From Georgenia satyanarayanai (GTDB lineage Bacteria; Actinomycetota; Actinomycetes; Actinomycetales; Actinomycetaceae): 64,000 nt of DNA. The translations under genes and the position numbers were made by a program. Positions 9,434-20,387 of this stretch are shown here, one piece after another (position 1 is the stretch's first letter; each line of letters starts with the position of its first letter). A model generated the notes under the pieces. It saw nothing but the letters and a program-made list of their open reading frames with translations, made no database searches and was not told where the DNA came from. The stretch is from positions 627,802-691,801 of the forward strand of contig NZ_UETB01000001.1 in NCBI RefSeq assembly GCF_900116375.1, read 5' to 3'.

Positions 9434-10759
9434 ATGGCCCGTCCCACCCCCCTGTCCGGCTTCCCCGAGTGGCTGCCCGCCGAGCGCGCGGTCGAGACCC
9501 ACGTCCTCGACGTCCTGCGCCGCACCTTCGAGCTGCACGGCTTCGCGGGCATCGAGACCCGCGCCGTCGAGCCCGTCGAGGAGCTCCTGCGCAAGGGGGA
9601 GACCTCCAAGGAGGTCTACGCGGTCAGCCGCCTGCACGACGAGGACGGCGCCTCCTCGGAGAAGCGCCTGGGCCTGCACTTCGACCTCACCGTGCCGCTC
9701 GCCCGGTACGTGCTCGAGCACGCCGGCAAGCTCGTCTTCCCCTTCAAGCGCTACCAGATCCAGAAGGTGTGGCGCGGGGAGCGCCCGCAGGAGGGCCGCT
9801 TCCGGGAGTTCACGCAGGCCGACGTCGACGTCGTCGGCTCCGAGACGCTGCCCTTCCACTACGAGGTCGAGCTGCCCCTGGTCATGGCCGAGGCCCTGTC
9901 CACGCTGCCGATCCCGCCCGTGCGCATCGCGGTCAACAACCGCAAGATCGCCGAGGGCTTCTACACGGGCATCGGGCTCACCGACGTCGAGGGGGCGCTG
10001 CGCGCCATCGACAAGCTCGCCAAGATCGGCCCCGACGCCGTCGCCGAGCTCCTGGAGAAGGACGCCGGCGCCACGCCCGAGCAGGCCCGCCAGGCCCTCG
10101 AGCTCGCCGCGGTCAACGGCATTGACGCGAGCGTCGCCGAGCGCGTGCGCGCCCTGGGCGTGAGCACCCCGCTGCTGGAGGAGGGCCTGTCCGAGCTCGT
10201 CGCGCTCGTCGAGGCGGCCGAGGAGCGCGTCCCGGGCACCGTCGTCGCCGACCTCTCGATCGCCCGCGGCCTGGACTACTACACGGGCTCGGTCTACGAG
10301 ACGACGCTCGTCGGCCACGAGGACCTCGGCTCCATCTGCTCCGGCGGCCGCTACGACTCCCTCGCCTCCGACGGCTCGCGCACCTACCCCGGCGTCGGGC
10401 TGTCCATCGGCGTGTCGCGACTGGTCGCCCGCATCCTCGGCGCCGGGCTGGCCACCGCCAGCCGCGCGGTGCCCACGGCCGTGCTCGTCGCCGTCGGCTC
10501 GGAGGAGGAGCGCCGCCGCAGCGAGGACGTCGCCGCCGCCCTGCGCGCCCGCGGCATCCCCACCGACGTCGCCCCCACCGCCGCGAAGTTCGGCAAGCAG
10601 ATCCGCCACGCGGACCGGCTCGGCATCCCCTTCGTCTGGTTCCCGGGCGCCGAGGGCGACGAGGTCAAGGACATCCGCTCCGGGGACCAGGCGCCCGCCG
10701 ACCCCGCGAGCTGGGCCCCGCCCGCCGAGGACCTCCTGCCGTCGGTGCAGCGGACCTGA
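9434..10759 (+). CDS. hisS: Histidyl-tRNA synthetase
   Basis: Charges tRNA-His; class II synthetase of 441 residues. Motif 2 is seen as KRYQIQKVWRGERPQEGRFREFTQ, the histidine-binding block as VADLSIARGLDYYTGSVYE, and motif 3 as GVGLSIGVSRL. The C-terminal anticodon-binding domain contains TAVLVAVGSEEE and KFGKQIRHADRLG. Length and order are normal. The GTPase gene starts 1 nt after its stop, so the three genes 9434-14074 are likely one transcript. Confidence 0.97.
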   Translation: MARPTPLSGFPEWLPAERAVETHVLDVLRRTFELHGFAGIETRAVEPVEELLRKGETSKEVYAVSRLHDEDGASSEKRLGLHFDLTVPLARYVLEHAGKLVFPFKRYQIQKVWRGERPQEGRFREFTQADVDVVGSETLPFHYEVELPLVMAEALSTLPIPPVRIAVNNRKIAEGFYTGIGLTDVEGALRAIDKLAKIGPDAVAELLEKDAGATPEQARQALELAAVNGIDASVAERVRALGVSTPLLEEGLSELVALVEAAEERVPGTVVADLSIARGLDYYTGSVYETTLVGHEDLGSICSGGRYDSLASDGSRTYPGVGLSIGVSRLVARILGAGLATASRAVPTAVLVAVGSEEERRRSEDVAAALRARGIPTDVAPTAAKFGKQIRHADRLGIPFVWFPGAEGDEVKDIRSGDQAPADPASWAPPAEDLLPSVQRT

Positions 10760-10760
10760 G

Positions 10761-12506
10761 ATGACCCAAGTCTCCGGCGAGCCGCGCGACGACGTCGTCG
10801 CGGGCCTGCGCACGCTGGACGAGCGGCTCGCGCGCACGGCCCTGCCGCTCGACCTGCCCGGCGTGGAGGAGGCCAGGCGGCTGCAGCGTGGCCTCGTCGA
10901 CCAGCTCGAGGACTACGTCCTGCCCCGCGCCGAGCGGCTGGACGCGCCCCTGCTCGCCGTCGTCGGCGGCTCCACGGGTGCGGGCAAGTCGACGCTCGTC
11001 AACTCCCTCGTGGGCCAGGAGGTCTCGCGCGCGTCGGCGATCCGGCCGACCACCCGGCGCCCCGTCCTCGTCCACCACCCCGACGACGCCGCCTGGTTCA
11101 CCGGCGACCGCGTCCTGCCCGGGCTCGCCCGGGTCCAGGGGGCCGCACCGGCCACGCCGCACGCCGCCGAGGAGGACCCGATCACCGAGCTCGGCCTCGT
11201 CGCGGCCGACACCGTCCCGCGAGGGCTCGCGCTCCTCGACGCGCCGGACATCGACTCCGTCGTCGCCGCCAACCGGCGTCTGGCCACCCAGCTCCTCGCG
11301 GCCGCCGACCTGTGGATCTTCGTCACGACGGCGGCCCGCTACGCCGACGCCGTCCCCTGGGAGCTGCTGCGCGAAGCAGCGGCCCGGCGCGTCGTCGTCG
11401 CCGTCGTCCTGGACCGGGTGCCGCCCGGCACGGCCGGGGAGATCCGTGCCGACCTCGCCGAGCGACTCGAGACGGAGGGGCTCGCGCACGCGCCCCTGTT
11501 CGTCGTCTCCGAGCAGCCCGCCGGCGCGGCGCGCCGCCTGCCCGACGCCGACATCGGCCCCGTGCGCACCTGGCTCACCGGTCTCGTCGCCGACGCCGGC
11601 ACCCGCGCGAGTGTCGCGCGCCAGACCCTCGCCGGTGCGGTCGCCGGGGTGCTGCGGGGGGCCGCCGACGTCGCCGCTGCCGCACGCGCCCAGGCGCAGG
11701 CCGCCGACGGTCTCACGCAGGCCGCCGTCGAGCACCACGCGGCGGCGGCACGCGCCGTCATGGAGGCCACCGAGGACGGCACGCTGCTGCGCGGGGAGGT
11801 CCTCGCCCGGTGGCAGGAGTTCGTCGGCACGGGGGAGTGGCTGCGGGGAGTCGAGGCCGCCGTCGGTCGCCTGCGTGACCGGGTCGCCGGCTTCCTGCGC
11901 GGACGGCCACCCACCCAGGCCCGCGCGGAGGAGGCGATCGAGAGCGGGCTCGTCACGCTCGTCGTCTCCGAGGTCGAGCACGCCGAGCGCGAGACCCGCC
12001 GCGCCTGGCAGGGCCTGCCGGGTGGGACCACGGCCCTCGAGGGCCTGCCGCCGCGGCCGGCCGCCGCCGACCGTCCCCGGCTCGCCGAGGAGGTCGCCGC
12101 CGAGGTGCGCGACTGGCAGCGGGCTCTCCTCGAGCGGGTCCGCGCCGAGGGGGAGGACCGGCGTGTACGCGCCCGGATGCTCTCGCTGGGCGTCAACGCC
12201 TCCGGGGTCGCCCTCATGCTCGTCGTCTTCGCCTTCTCCGGCGGGCTCACCGGTATCGAGGTGGGCGTGGCCGGCGGCACCGCCGTCGTGGGCCAGAAGG
12301 TCCTCGAGATGGTCTTCGGGGACCAGGCCGTCCGCGAGCTCGCCCGGCACGCCCAGCGCGACCTCGGCGAGCGGGTGGACCGGCTCCTCGAGGAGCACCG
12401 GCGCCCCTGGCTGGAGCGCGTGGCAGGACTCGGCGTGGACGCCGACGCCGCGGACGGCCTGCACGCGGCAGCCGACGCCGTGCGCACCGGCGAGGCGGGC
12501 CGATGA
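10761..12506 (+). CDS. Dynamin-like/ABC-type GTPase with C-terminal membrane segment (pair member A)
   Basis: A 581-residue P-loop GTPase. G1 is GSTGAGKST (residues 70-78), the G2-like segment is PTTRRP (about 97) and G3 is LLDAPDID (about 159). A clear G4 [NT]KxD is not seen; VVVAVVLDRVP sits at its usual place. A long alanine-rich helical region follows, then a glycine-rich hydrophobic stretch near residues 475-510 (GVALMLVVFAFSGGL). This layout (GTPase, coiled coil, membrane insert) is like bacterial dynamin-related proteins. It overlaps the next GTPase gene by 4 bp, so the two products probably act together at the membrane. Function not established. Confidence 0.85.
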   Translation: MTQVSGEPRDDVVAGLRTLDERLARTALPLDLPGVEEARRLQRGLVDQLEDYVLPRAERLDAPLLAVVGGSTGAGKSTLVNSLVGQEVSRASAIRPTTRRPVLVHHPDDAAWFTGDRVLPGLARVQGAAPATPHAAEEDPITELGLVAADTVPRGLALLDAPDIDSVVAANRRLATQLLAAADLWIFVTTAARYADAVPWELLREAAARRVVVAVVLDRVPPGTAGEIRADLAERLETEGLAHAPLFVVSEQPAGAARRLPDADIGPVRTWLTGLVADAGTRASVARQTLAGAVAGVLRGAADVAAAARAQAQAADGLTQAAVEHHAAAARAVMEATEDGTLLRGEVLARWQEFVGTGEWLRGVEAAVGRLRDRVAGFLRGRPPTQARAEEAIESGLVTLVVSEVEHAERETRRAWQGLPGGTTALEGLPPRPAAADRPRLAEEVAAEVRDWQRALLERVRAEGEDRRVRARMLSLGVNASGVALMLVVFAFSGGLTGIEVGVAGGTAVVGQKVLEMVFGDQAVRELARHAQRDLGERVDRLLEEHRRPWLERVAGLGVDADAADGLHAAADAVRTGEAGR

Positions 12507-14074
12507 GGCGCCGCTCGCGTGCGCCCCTCCTCGAGGATCGCGTCACCGCCCTGACGACGGCGGTCGAGCTCGGCGAGGGGGTCGTGCCGCCGGCCCGCCT
12601 GCTGCCCGCCCGCGAGGTCCTCGAGCGGTCCGGCGCCCGCAGCGCACTCGCGCCCGGCGTGACCGTCGCGGCGCTCCTCGGCGCCACGGGCTCGGGCAAG
12701 TCGAGCCTGTTCAACGCGCTCGTCGGGGAGCCGCTGGCCGCCGTCCACGCGCGCCGTCCCACCACCACGCAGCCCTTGGCCGCCGTCTGGGAGGCGCCGG
12801 GCGTCACCGGGCTCCTCGACTGGCTCGAGGTCCCCGACCGGCGGCTGCGGCCCGCCGACCCGACGCTCTCGGGCCTCGTGCTCCTCGACCTCCCGGACAT
12901 CGACTCCACCCGGGTGGAGAACCGCGCCGTCGCCGCGCGCCTCGCCGACCGGGTCGACGCCCTCGTGTGGGTGCTCGACCCGCAGAAGTACGCCGACGCC
13001 GTCGTCCACGAGGAGTACCTGCGCCCGCTGCGCGAGCACGCGTCGGTGAGCGTCGTCGTCCTCAACCAGGTCGACCGGCTGCCCGCCGAGGAGCTGCCCG
13101 GCGTGCTCGCCCACCTGCGTCAGATACTGGCCGACGACGGGGTGGGCGACGTCGAGCTCCTCACCACCTCCGCCCGCACGAGCGCCGGCGTGCCCGAGCT
13201 CAGTGCCCGCCTCGCGCGCCTGGCCGCGGAGGGTCGCGCGGCGCGCGACCGGCTCGAGGCCGACGTGCGCACCGTCGCCGCGACCCTGCGGGACACCACC
13301 GGCGGTGAGGCCTCGGCCCCGGACGCCGGCCGCCTCGTGGACGCCTGCGCGTCGGCCGCCGGGGTGCGAGAGGTCGTCACCGCCGTCGAGCGGTCCTACC
13401 GGCGCCGCGCGGGCCGGCACGTCGGCTGGCCACCGCTGCGCTGGCTGGGACGGCTGCGCCCGGACCCGCTGCGCCGCCTGCACCTCGAGTCGCCGGCAGC
13501 CGGCGCCTCGTCCCTGCCCGCACCCACCCCGGCGCAGGAGGCGGGCGTGCGCACCGGCGTCCACGACCTCGCGTGGAGCGCAACCGAGGGGATGGCCGAG
13601 CCCTGGCGGGGCGCGGTCACCCAGCGGGTCGAGGACCGGGTCCCGGTGCTCGTCGACGCGCTCGACACCGCCGTCGCCCGCACCGACCTGGGCGCCGAGC
13701 ACCGTCCGCGGTGGTGGCGGCTGTGGGCCGTGCTCGGGGTGCTCCTCTTCACGACGGCGCTGGCCGGGGCCGCGTGGCTGGGCGCGCTGGCCCTGTTCGG
13801 CTACCTGAGGCTGCCCGAGCCCGAGACGCCGATGGCGGGGCCGCTGCCGTGGCCGACGGCGCTGCTCCTCGGTGGCCTGGCCGCCGGGCTGCTCCTCGCC
13901 GTCGCGGGGCGGCTGCTCGCGCGGGTCGGCGCCCGCCGGGCGGCCCGGCGCGCCCGCGGCCGGCTCGCGGCTGCCGTCGAGGACGCCGCCACCCGGGTCA
14001 TGGTCGAGCCGCTCCGCGCGGACCTCGACCGCTACCGGGAGTTCTCCGCCGCCGTGGAGCTCGCCGCCCGGTGA
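12503..14074 (+). CDS. GTPase with two C-terminal membrane segments (pair member B)
   Basis: A 523-residue GTPase related to, but distinct from, its upstream partner. G1 is GATGSGKSS (residues 60-68), the TTTQP segment corresponds to G2, G3 is LLDLPDIDS and G4 is LNQVD. Unlike member A, all GTPase motifs are readable. Two strong membrane segments follow near residues 410-435 and 455-475, then a basic tail. ATGA overlap with member A implies coupled synthesis and probably a hetero-oligomer. A role in membrane remodelling or cell division is inference from fold and topology only. Confidence 0.85.
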   Translation: MRRRSRAPLLEDRVTALTTAVELGEGVVPPARLLPAREVLERSGARSALAPGVTVAALLGATGSGKSSLFNALVGEPLAAVHARRPTTTQPLAAVWEAPGVTGLLDWLEVPDRRLRPADPTLSGLVLLDLPDIDSTRVENRAVAARLADRVDALVWVLDPQKYADAVVHEEYLRPLREHASVSVVVLNQVDRLPAEELPGVLAHLRQILADDGVGDVELLTTSARTSAGVPELSARLARLAAEGRAARDRLEADVRTVAATLRDTTGGEASAPDAGRLVDACASAAGVREVVTAVERSYRRRAGRHVGWPPLRWLGRLRPDPLRRLHLESPAAGASSLPAPTPAQEAGVRTGVHDLAWSATEGMAEPWRGAVTQRVEDRVPVLVDALDTAVARTDLGAEHRPRWWRLWAVLGVLLFTTALAGAAWLGALALFGYLRLPEPETPMAGPLPWPTALLLGGLAAGLLLAVAGRLLARVGARRAARRARGRLAAAVEDAATRVMVEPLRADLDRYREFSAAVELAAR

Positions 14075-14215
14075 ACGGCGAGAGCCGGCCCGCCCGCGAG
14101 ACGTAGCTGTCCACCTGCTGGTCTACCCGCTTGTCGTCCGAGCTCCCTCGCCCGCTCAGCCCCGGCTGAGGTGAACCGGGTAGCTCACGGCGCCGCGCCG
14201 CCCACACATGCCGAG

Positions 14216-14249
14216 AGCCGGCCGCCCGCTGCTGCGGACGACCGGCTCC
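14216..14249. terminator. Hairpin between convergent genes
   Basis: Arms GAGCCGG and CCGGCTC enclose a smaller CCGC/GCGG stem. It lies between the ends of the GTPase gene and the DEAD-box gene. No T tract follows on either strand, so it would act as an intrinsic hairpin only. Confidence 0.4.
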
Positions 14250-14265
14250 CGGTGACGCTGAGGTG

Positions 14266-16038
14266 TCAGCGGCGCGGCTTGCGCGGGCCGGGGCCCGTGT
14301 CGGGACGGATCTTCAGCGGGCGGCCGGCGACGCGCGCGGCGGCGATGCGCCGGCTCGTCTCCGGGCTGAGCTCCTGGCTGATCTCCACGAGGGAGAAGCT
14401 CGGGAAGATGTCGATCTTGCCGAGGTCCTGGCCACGCAGACCTCCCTCACCGGTGATCGCGCCGACGATGGCGCCCGCCTGGACGCCGTCGCGGTGGCCG
14501 ACCTCGACGCGGTAGCGGGTGCCGGAGCCGTCGCGGTGACGCGAGCGGGTGCCGGCGCGGCCGGTGCGCGGGCCGGTGTGACGGTGGCTGTTGTCGCGGC
14601 CCTCCTCGAAGGTGGCGCCGACGAACTCACCGGAGGAGTCGTAGCGCTCCTCGCGGCGCTGGCGAGGGCCGGCGTCCTCGACGCTGCGCTCCTCGCGGGG
14701 CGCGGGGCCGTCGTCGCCGACTGCGATCGCGAGCAGGGCGGCGGCCATCTCGCGCAGGTCGTGCTCGGAGCCGTCGAGGATCTCGCGGTAGAGGTCCAGA
14801 CGGCCGGCGGCGAGCCGGTCCCCGACCTTGGCGAGCATGGAGCTGGCCCGGTGGGCGGAGACGTCCGCCGGGCTGGGGATGACGGCCTCCTGGAGCCGGC
14901 TGCCCGTGGCGCGCTCGATCTGGCTCAGCTGCCCCCGCTCGCGGGGGGTGAGGAAGGTGAGGGCGCGGCCGCTGCGGCCGGCGCGGCCGGTACGGCCGAT
15001 GCGGTGCACGTAGGTCTCGGTCTCGCGGGGCACGTCGAAGTTGACGACGAGGCCGATGCGCTCGACGTCGAGGCCGCGGGCGGCGACGTCGGTCGCGACG
15101 AGCACGTCGAGCGTGCCCGAGCGGAGCCGGTCGATGAGCTTCTCGCGGTCCTTCTGCGCGACGTCGCCGGAGATCGCGGCGGCCTGGATGCCGCGGCCGG
15201 CGAGCTCGATGGCGACCTCGTCGGCGGCGGACTTGGTGCGGACGAAGACGATGGCGGCGTCGGCGTCGCTGATCGCGAGGACGCGGGCCAGGGCACCGGT
15301 CTTGTGACGGAACGGCACGACGGCGTAGGTCTGCTCGATGTTGCTCACCGTCGACGACGCCGGGGTGACGCTGACGCGGACCGGGTCGGTGAGGTGGGTG
15401 GCGGCGACGCGCTTGATCGCGGCCGGCATGGTCGCGGAGAAGAGGGCGGTGCGGCGGCCGGCGGGGACGCGGGCGGCGATCTGCTCGACGTCCTCGGCGA
15501 AGCCCATCCGGAGCATCTCGTCGGCCTCGTCCAGGACGAGGAAGCGGACGTTCGACAGGTCGAGGCTGCCCTTCTCCATGAGGTCCATGACGCGGCCGGG
15601 CGTGCCGACGACCACCTGGGCGCCGTCGCGCAGGCCGCGCAGCTGCGGCGTGAAGCTCGAGCCGCCGTAGATCGGCAGCACCGTGAGGCCGCGCTGGTGC
15701 GAGGCGAAGGTCGCGATGGCGTCGCTCACCTGGAGCGCGAGCTCACGGGTGGGGGCCAGGACGAGGGCCTGGACGGCGCGGAGCTTGGGGTCGACGGCGG
15801 CGAGGAGCGGCAGGCCGAAGGCGGCCGTCTTGCCGGTACCCGTCTGGGCGACGCCGACGACGTCGCGGCCGGCGAGCAGCAGCGGGATCGCCTCGGTCTG
15901 GATGCCGGTGGGGGTGGTGAAGCCGAGGTCGGTGACCGCGGAGAGGAGGTCGTCCGGCAGTCCGAGGTCGGCGAAACCGGTCTCCGGGCGTGCGGGGGCA
16001 AGGTCATTGAGGACAGCAGTCAAGAAAAGACAACCCAT
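14266..16038 (-). CDS. DEAD-box ATP-dependent RNA helicase (DeaD/CsdA type)
   Basis: A helicase of about 590 residues that unwinds structured RNA. The motifs are in order: Q motif near TTPTGIQTEAIP, I AQTGTGKT, Ia PTRELA, Ib TPGR, II DEAD (VLDEADEML), III SAT, IV VFVRTK, V VATDVAARGLD and VI HRIGRTGR. The C-terminus ends in a DbpA-like RNA-binding fold (AGAIVGAITGEGGLRGQDLGKIDIF) and a basic tail, as in cold-shock helicases. The ATG at 16038 has no ribosome binding site; TTG at 16023 is an alternative. It follows a 113-nt leader containing a short cysteine-rich frame that overlaps its start. Confidence 0.94.
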   Translation of the reverse strand: MGCLFLTAVLNDLAPARPETGFADLGLPDDLLSAVTDLGFTTPTGIQTEAIPLLLAGRDVVGVAQTGTGKTAAFGLPLLAAVDPKLRAVQALVLAPTRELALQVSDAIATFASHQRGLTVLPIYGGSSFTPQLRGLRDGAQVVVGTPGRVMDLMEKGSLDLSNVRFLVLDEADEMLRMGFAEDVEQIAARVPAGRRTALFSATMPAAIKRVAATHLTDPVRVSVTPASSTVSNIEQTYAVVPFRHKTGALARVLAISDADAAIVFVRTKSAADEVAIELAGRGIQAAAISGDVAQKDREKLIDRLRSGTLDVLVATDVAARGLDVERIGLVVNFDVPRETETYVHRIGRTGRAGRSGRALTFLTPRERGQLSQIERATGSRLQEAVIPSPADVSAHRASSMLAKVGDRLAAGRLDLYREILDGSEHDLREMAAALLAIAVGDDGPAPREERSVEDAGPRQRREERYDSSGEFVGATFEEGRDNSHRHTGPRTGRAGTRSRHRDGSGTRYRVEVGHRDGVQAGAIVGAITGEGGLRGQDLGKIDIFPSFSLVEISQELSPETSRRIAAARVAGRPLKIRPDTGPGPRKPRR

Positions 16039-16138
16039 CAGATAGCGGAGTGGGGCTTACGCACGCCAGGCAGGCGACGCACCCTCCGCGATGGGCCCCG
16101 ACCAGCGACACTTCCGCACGGGACCTGAGGCGGCACAT
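16004..16138 (-). CDS. Putative Cys-rich leader peptide (uORF) of the DEAD-box gene
   Basis: A 44-codon frame with ATG at 16138, preceded by GGAG 5 nt upstream. It begins MCRLRSRAEVSL and carries six cysteines, including CVACLAC and a terminal DCC. Its stop lies 35 bp inside the helicase frame, so its translation must affect helicase initiation. A TAGTCT -10 at 16158-16163 would put it first on the transcript. No homolog is recalled. It is plausible as an attenuator or coupling peptide, but a chance frame is possible. Confidence 0.4.
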   Translation of the reverse strand: MCRLRSRAEVSLVGAHRGGCVACLACVSPTPLSDGLSFLDCCPQ

Positions 16139-16157
16139 ACACACTCCAGGAGCCACC

Positions 16158-16163
16158 AGACTA
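16158..16163 (-). promoter_or_regulatory. -10 hexamer of the DEAD-box unit
   Basis: TAGTCT on the minus strand, 20 nt before the uORF ATG and about 120 nt before the helicase ATG. It implies a long leader. Confidence 0.45.
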
Positions 16164-16216
16164 CCGGCAGGGTGCCGCGCGCGGTCGGCGGGGCGCGGTG
16201 ACGCTCGGCACAGGGT

Positions 16217-16274
16217 CGGTCGGCTCACGCGTCGGCGTCGCTCAGGCGTCCGCCGGTCGGCTCACGCGTCGGCG
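16217..16274. repeat. Direct repeat pair at the end of the MFS gene
   Basis: The 21-bp sequence CGGTCGGCTCACGCGTCGGCG occurs at 16217-16237 and again at 16254-16274. The second copy contains the MFS stop codon and its last codons; the first copy lies just downstream. Confidence 0.85.
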
Positions 16275-17641
16275 AGAGCCGAGCTGTTCCTCGGGGCGCG
16301 GGCACCGGCGGCCGTGGCGAGGAGGCCGACGGCCGTGGCGAGGAGCAGCCCGGCGAGGTAGGCGACGGTCCCGCCCGAGTCGATGAGCGCGAGGACGATC
16401 GCCCCCGACGCCGCCAGGCCGGTGGCGGCACCGAGCGCGTCGGCCACCTGGAGGGAGGCGCTGACCTCCCCGTGCTGCGCGGCGGGCGTGAGCCGCAGCG
16501 CGAGGACGGTGAGCGCCGGGTAGACCATCCCGATGCCCAGGCCGGCGACCGCCGAGCCGGGCACCGCCAGCCAGGGGCTCGCGCCCGGCAGCGCCGCGCC
16601 GGCCGTCACCAGCGTCCCGACGGCGAGGACGAGCGGCCCGGCCCACGTGAGGCGTGCCCGCCCGGCCTCGCTCGCCACGCGGCCCTGGACGAAGGCGCCG
16701 ACGGCCCAGGTGAGGGAGGAGACGGCGACGACGAAGCCGGCCGCCGTCACCGACCAGCCGTACTCGCGGACGAGGAGGAGGGGGAGGAAGGTCTGGCTCG
16801 TCATGAAGGTGGCGTTGAGCAGCGCGCGGCAGGCGACTGCGGCGGGCACGCCGGCCCGCAGGCGCACCGTGCCGGAGGGCAGCAGCCGCGGCAGGCACAC
16901 GGCCAGGACGGCGAGCGCCATCCCGACCGCGGGCAGCGACCACCCCTGCTGGGCGCTGCCCGCCACCTGGAGGACGGCGACGGCGGCGCCCGCGCCCGTG
17001 GCGGCGAGGACGAGCCCGCGCACCGCGGGGCCGGACGCGTGGGCCGTCCCGCGGGCGGGCATGTGGCGCAGGAGCGGGGTGAAGGAGAGGGCGGCCGTGC
17101 CCACGAGGACCGCCGCGCCGAGGAACACCCAGCGCCACGACGCGTGGTCCACGACGAGCCCGGTGAGCGCCGGCCCGCCGAGCGCCGGCACCACCCACGC
17201 CGCGGAGAACCACGCGAAGAAGCCCGGTTGGCGCGCGGGCGGCACGATGGCCCCCACGAGGACGTACAGCGGCACGATGAGGAAGCCGCCGCCCAGACCC
17301 TGCACCCCCCGCCCGAGGGCGAGGACCTCCATCGTCGGGGCGGTCCCCGCGAGGACGAGGCCGAGCGGGAAGAGGACGAGCCCGAGCAGGAGGACCGGTC
17401 GGGGGCCGCGGGCGTCGGCCCACCGCCCGGCCACCGCCGTCGCGACGAGCTGCGCCGCCAGGGGCGCGCCGGCGGCCACCGGGTACAGACGCAGGCCCTC
17501 GAGCTCCTCGCTCACCGCGGGCAGGGCGGCGCTGGCGGCGAGGTTCTCGAAGGCGACGAGGGTGATGAGGACGACGGAGGCGACGAGGAGCAGCCGCACG
17601 AGGTCGGGCGGGGCCGTCGCCCGGGCGGACGCACGGGTCAT
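16262..17641 (-). CDS. MFS transporter, drug:H+ antiporter (DHA2-like)
   Basis: A 459-residue inner-membrane protein with about 14 hydrophobic segments, consistent with the 14-helix multidrug exporters. It has the MFS loop 2-3 motif ([16 protein letters not shown]) and [22 protein letters not shown], similar to the antiporter signature region. The substrate cannot be told from sequence. It is transcribed divergently from aspS and sits alone. Identification as MFS is firm, subfamily moderate. Confidence 0.9.
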   Translation of the reverse strand: MTRASARATAPPDLVRLLLVASVVLITLVAFENLAASAALPAVSEELEGLRLYPVAAGAPLAAQLVATAVAGRWADARGPRPVLLLGLVLFPLGLVLAGTAPTMEVLALGRGVQGLGGGFLIVPLYVLVGAIVPPARQPGFFAWFSAAWVVPALGGPALTGLVVDHASWRWVFLGAAVLVGTAALSFTPLLRHMPARGTAHASGPAVRGLVLAATGAGAAVAVLQVAGSAQQGWSLPAVGMALAVLAVCLPRLLPSGTVRLRAGVPAAVACRALLNATFMTSQTFLPLLLVREYGWSVTAAGFVVAVSSLTWAVGAFVQGRVASEAGRARLTWAGPLVLAVGTLVTAGAALPGASPWLAVPGSAVAGLGIGMVYPALTVLALRLTPAAQHGEVSASLQVADALGAATGLAASGAIVLALIDSGGTVAYLAGLLLATAVGLLATAAGARAPRNSSALADA

Positions 17642-17697
17642 ACCCGGATCATCGCGCCTCGCGGACCTCCGGTGGTAGCCGGGCCCGGCGGGCCAAC

Positions 17698-17703
17698 TAG
17701 GAT
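17698..17703 (+). promoter_or_regulatory. -10 hexamer of aspS
   Basis: TAGGAT with a predicted start near 17710, giving a leader of about 46 nt that ends in the GGAAGGA ribosome binding site before GTG 17756. Confidence 0.5.
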
Positions 17704-17755
17704 TGGCCGAGCGCCCGCCCGTCTAGCGGTGCGCCCGACCAAGGGAAGGATCCTC

Positions 17756-19543
<1,788 letters not shown>

Positions 19544-19544
19544 G

Positions 19545-20270
19545 GTGGGGCGCCACCTCTTCCTCCGCGCCAACGCCAGCCGCTGGCAGGAGGAGCGGGC
19601 CTGGCACGCCGACGGCGCGACGCTCCTGCTCGTGCGGGTGCGTCGCCCGTCGGGGGAGCGGCAGCAGCTCGTGGGCGCGGGCGAGCCGGACGCACTCGCG
19701 TCCGCGCTCTCCCGCGCCGCCGCCGACGGCGTGCCCGCCGTGCCTTTCGGCCTGCTCACGCGCGGCACGTGGGAGCTCGTCCCGGCGGACGCACGCGAGC
19801 GGCTCGGCCTGCGGGCCGGGCCGGTGTGGGACTGGATGTGGTCGGCCGAGGTGCCGCCGCTCCAGCCGGGGGAGGAGCGCGTCGGCCCGGTGACGGGACC
19901 CGACGCCGCCGAGGAGGTGCGCGCCTGCCTGTCGCGCGCCAACCCGGACACGAGCGCCGACCCCGCCGACCCCGACCTCCGGTGGTGGGGCTACCGGGAC
20001 GAGGACGGGGTCCTGCGCGGCGTCGTCGCCGTCAACGCACCCGCCGGCGGCCCGGTGCACCTCTCGGGGCTGGGCACGGACACGAGCTGGCGCCGCCGGG
20101 GCGTCGGCGGCGCGATGATGGCCGCGGTCACCCGGTGGGCGCTGACCGAGCACCCGCTCGTCCACTACGGCATCTGGACCGACAACGACGCCGCCCGGCG
20201 CATCTACACGCGCCTGGGCTACGCCGTCGGCCAGGAGATCGAGAACGTCGTCGCGAAGCCCACGGCCTAG
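19545..20270 (+). CDS. GNAT-family N-acetyltransferase
   Basis: A 241-residue protein whose C-terminal ~110 residues are a GNAT domain. The acetyl-CoA loop reads RRRGVGGAMMAAVTRWAL, followed by the typical IWTDNDAARRIYTRLGYA end. The N-terminal half is a less conserved domain with conserved-looking Trp residues (WDWMWSAEVPPL). GTG lies 1 nt after the aspS stop, so it is probably co-transcribed with aspS. The substrate is unknown. Confidence 0.85.
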   Translation: MGRHLFLRANASRWQEERAWHADGATLLLVRVRRPSGERQQLVGAGEPDALASALSRAAADGVPAVPFGLLTRGTWELVPADARERLGLRAGPVWDWMWSAEVPPLQPGEERVGPVTGPDAAEEVRACLSRANPDTSADPADPDLRWWGYRDEDGVLRGVVAVNAPAGGPVHLSGLGTDTSWRRRGVGGAMMAAVTRWALTEHPLVHYGIWTDNDAARRIYTRLGYAVGQEIENVVAKPTA

Positions 20271-20290
20271 ATCCGGGCAGGTCAAGGCCT

Positions 20291-20316
20291 GAGGCTTGGT
20301 GCCCCCAAGGAGCCTC
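20291..20316. terminator. Hairpin 1 between convergent genes
   Basis: Arms GAGGCT and AGCCTC with an inner TTGG/CCAA-like stem. It is the first of two hairpins between the acetyltransferase and the MMPL gene. Confidence 0.45.
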
Positions 20317-20324
20317 CGGCTCGA

Positions 20325-20361
20325 TGTGGGATTCTCGGCCGCGGAGGCCGGAGATCCCACA
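20325..20361. terminator. Hairpin 2, likely bidirectional terminator
   Basis: Outer arms TGTGGGAT and ATCCCACA and inner arms CGGCC/GGCCG around a GCGGA loop, with only minor mispairs. It sits between two convergent genes. Confidence 0.6.
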
Positions 20362-20387
20362 CCTTGGCGAGCAGGGCGCCTCGGCCG

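Noticed and set aside
16472-17755. 428-residue N-terminal extension of AspRS
   Set aside because: It lies antisense to the MFS gene and is low-complexity. GTG 17756 has a good ribosome binding site and gives a normal AspRS.
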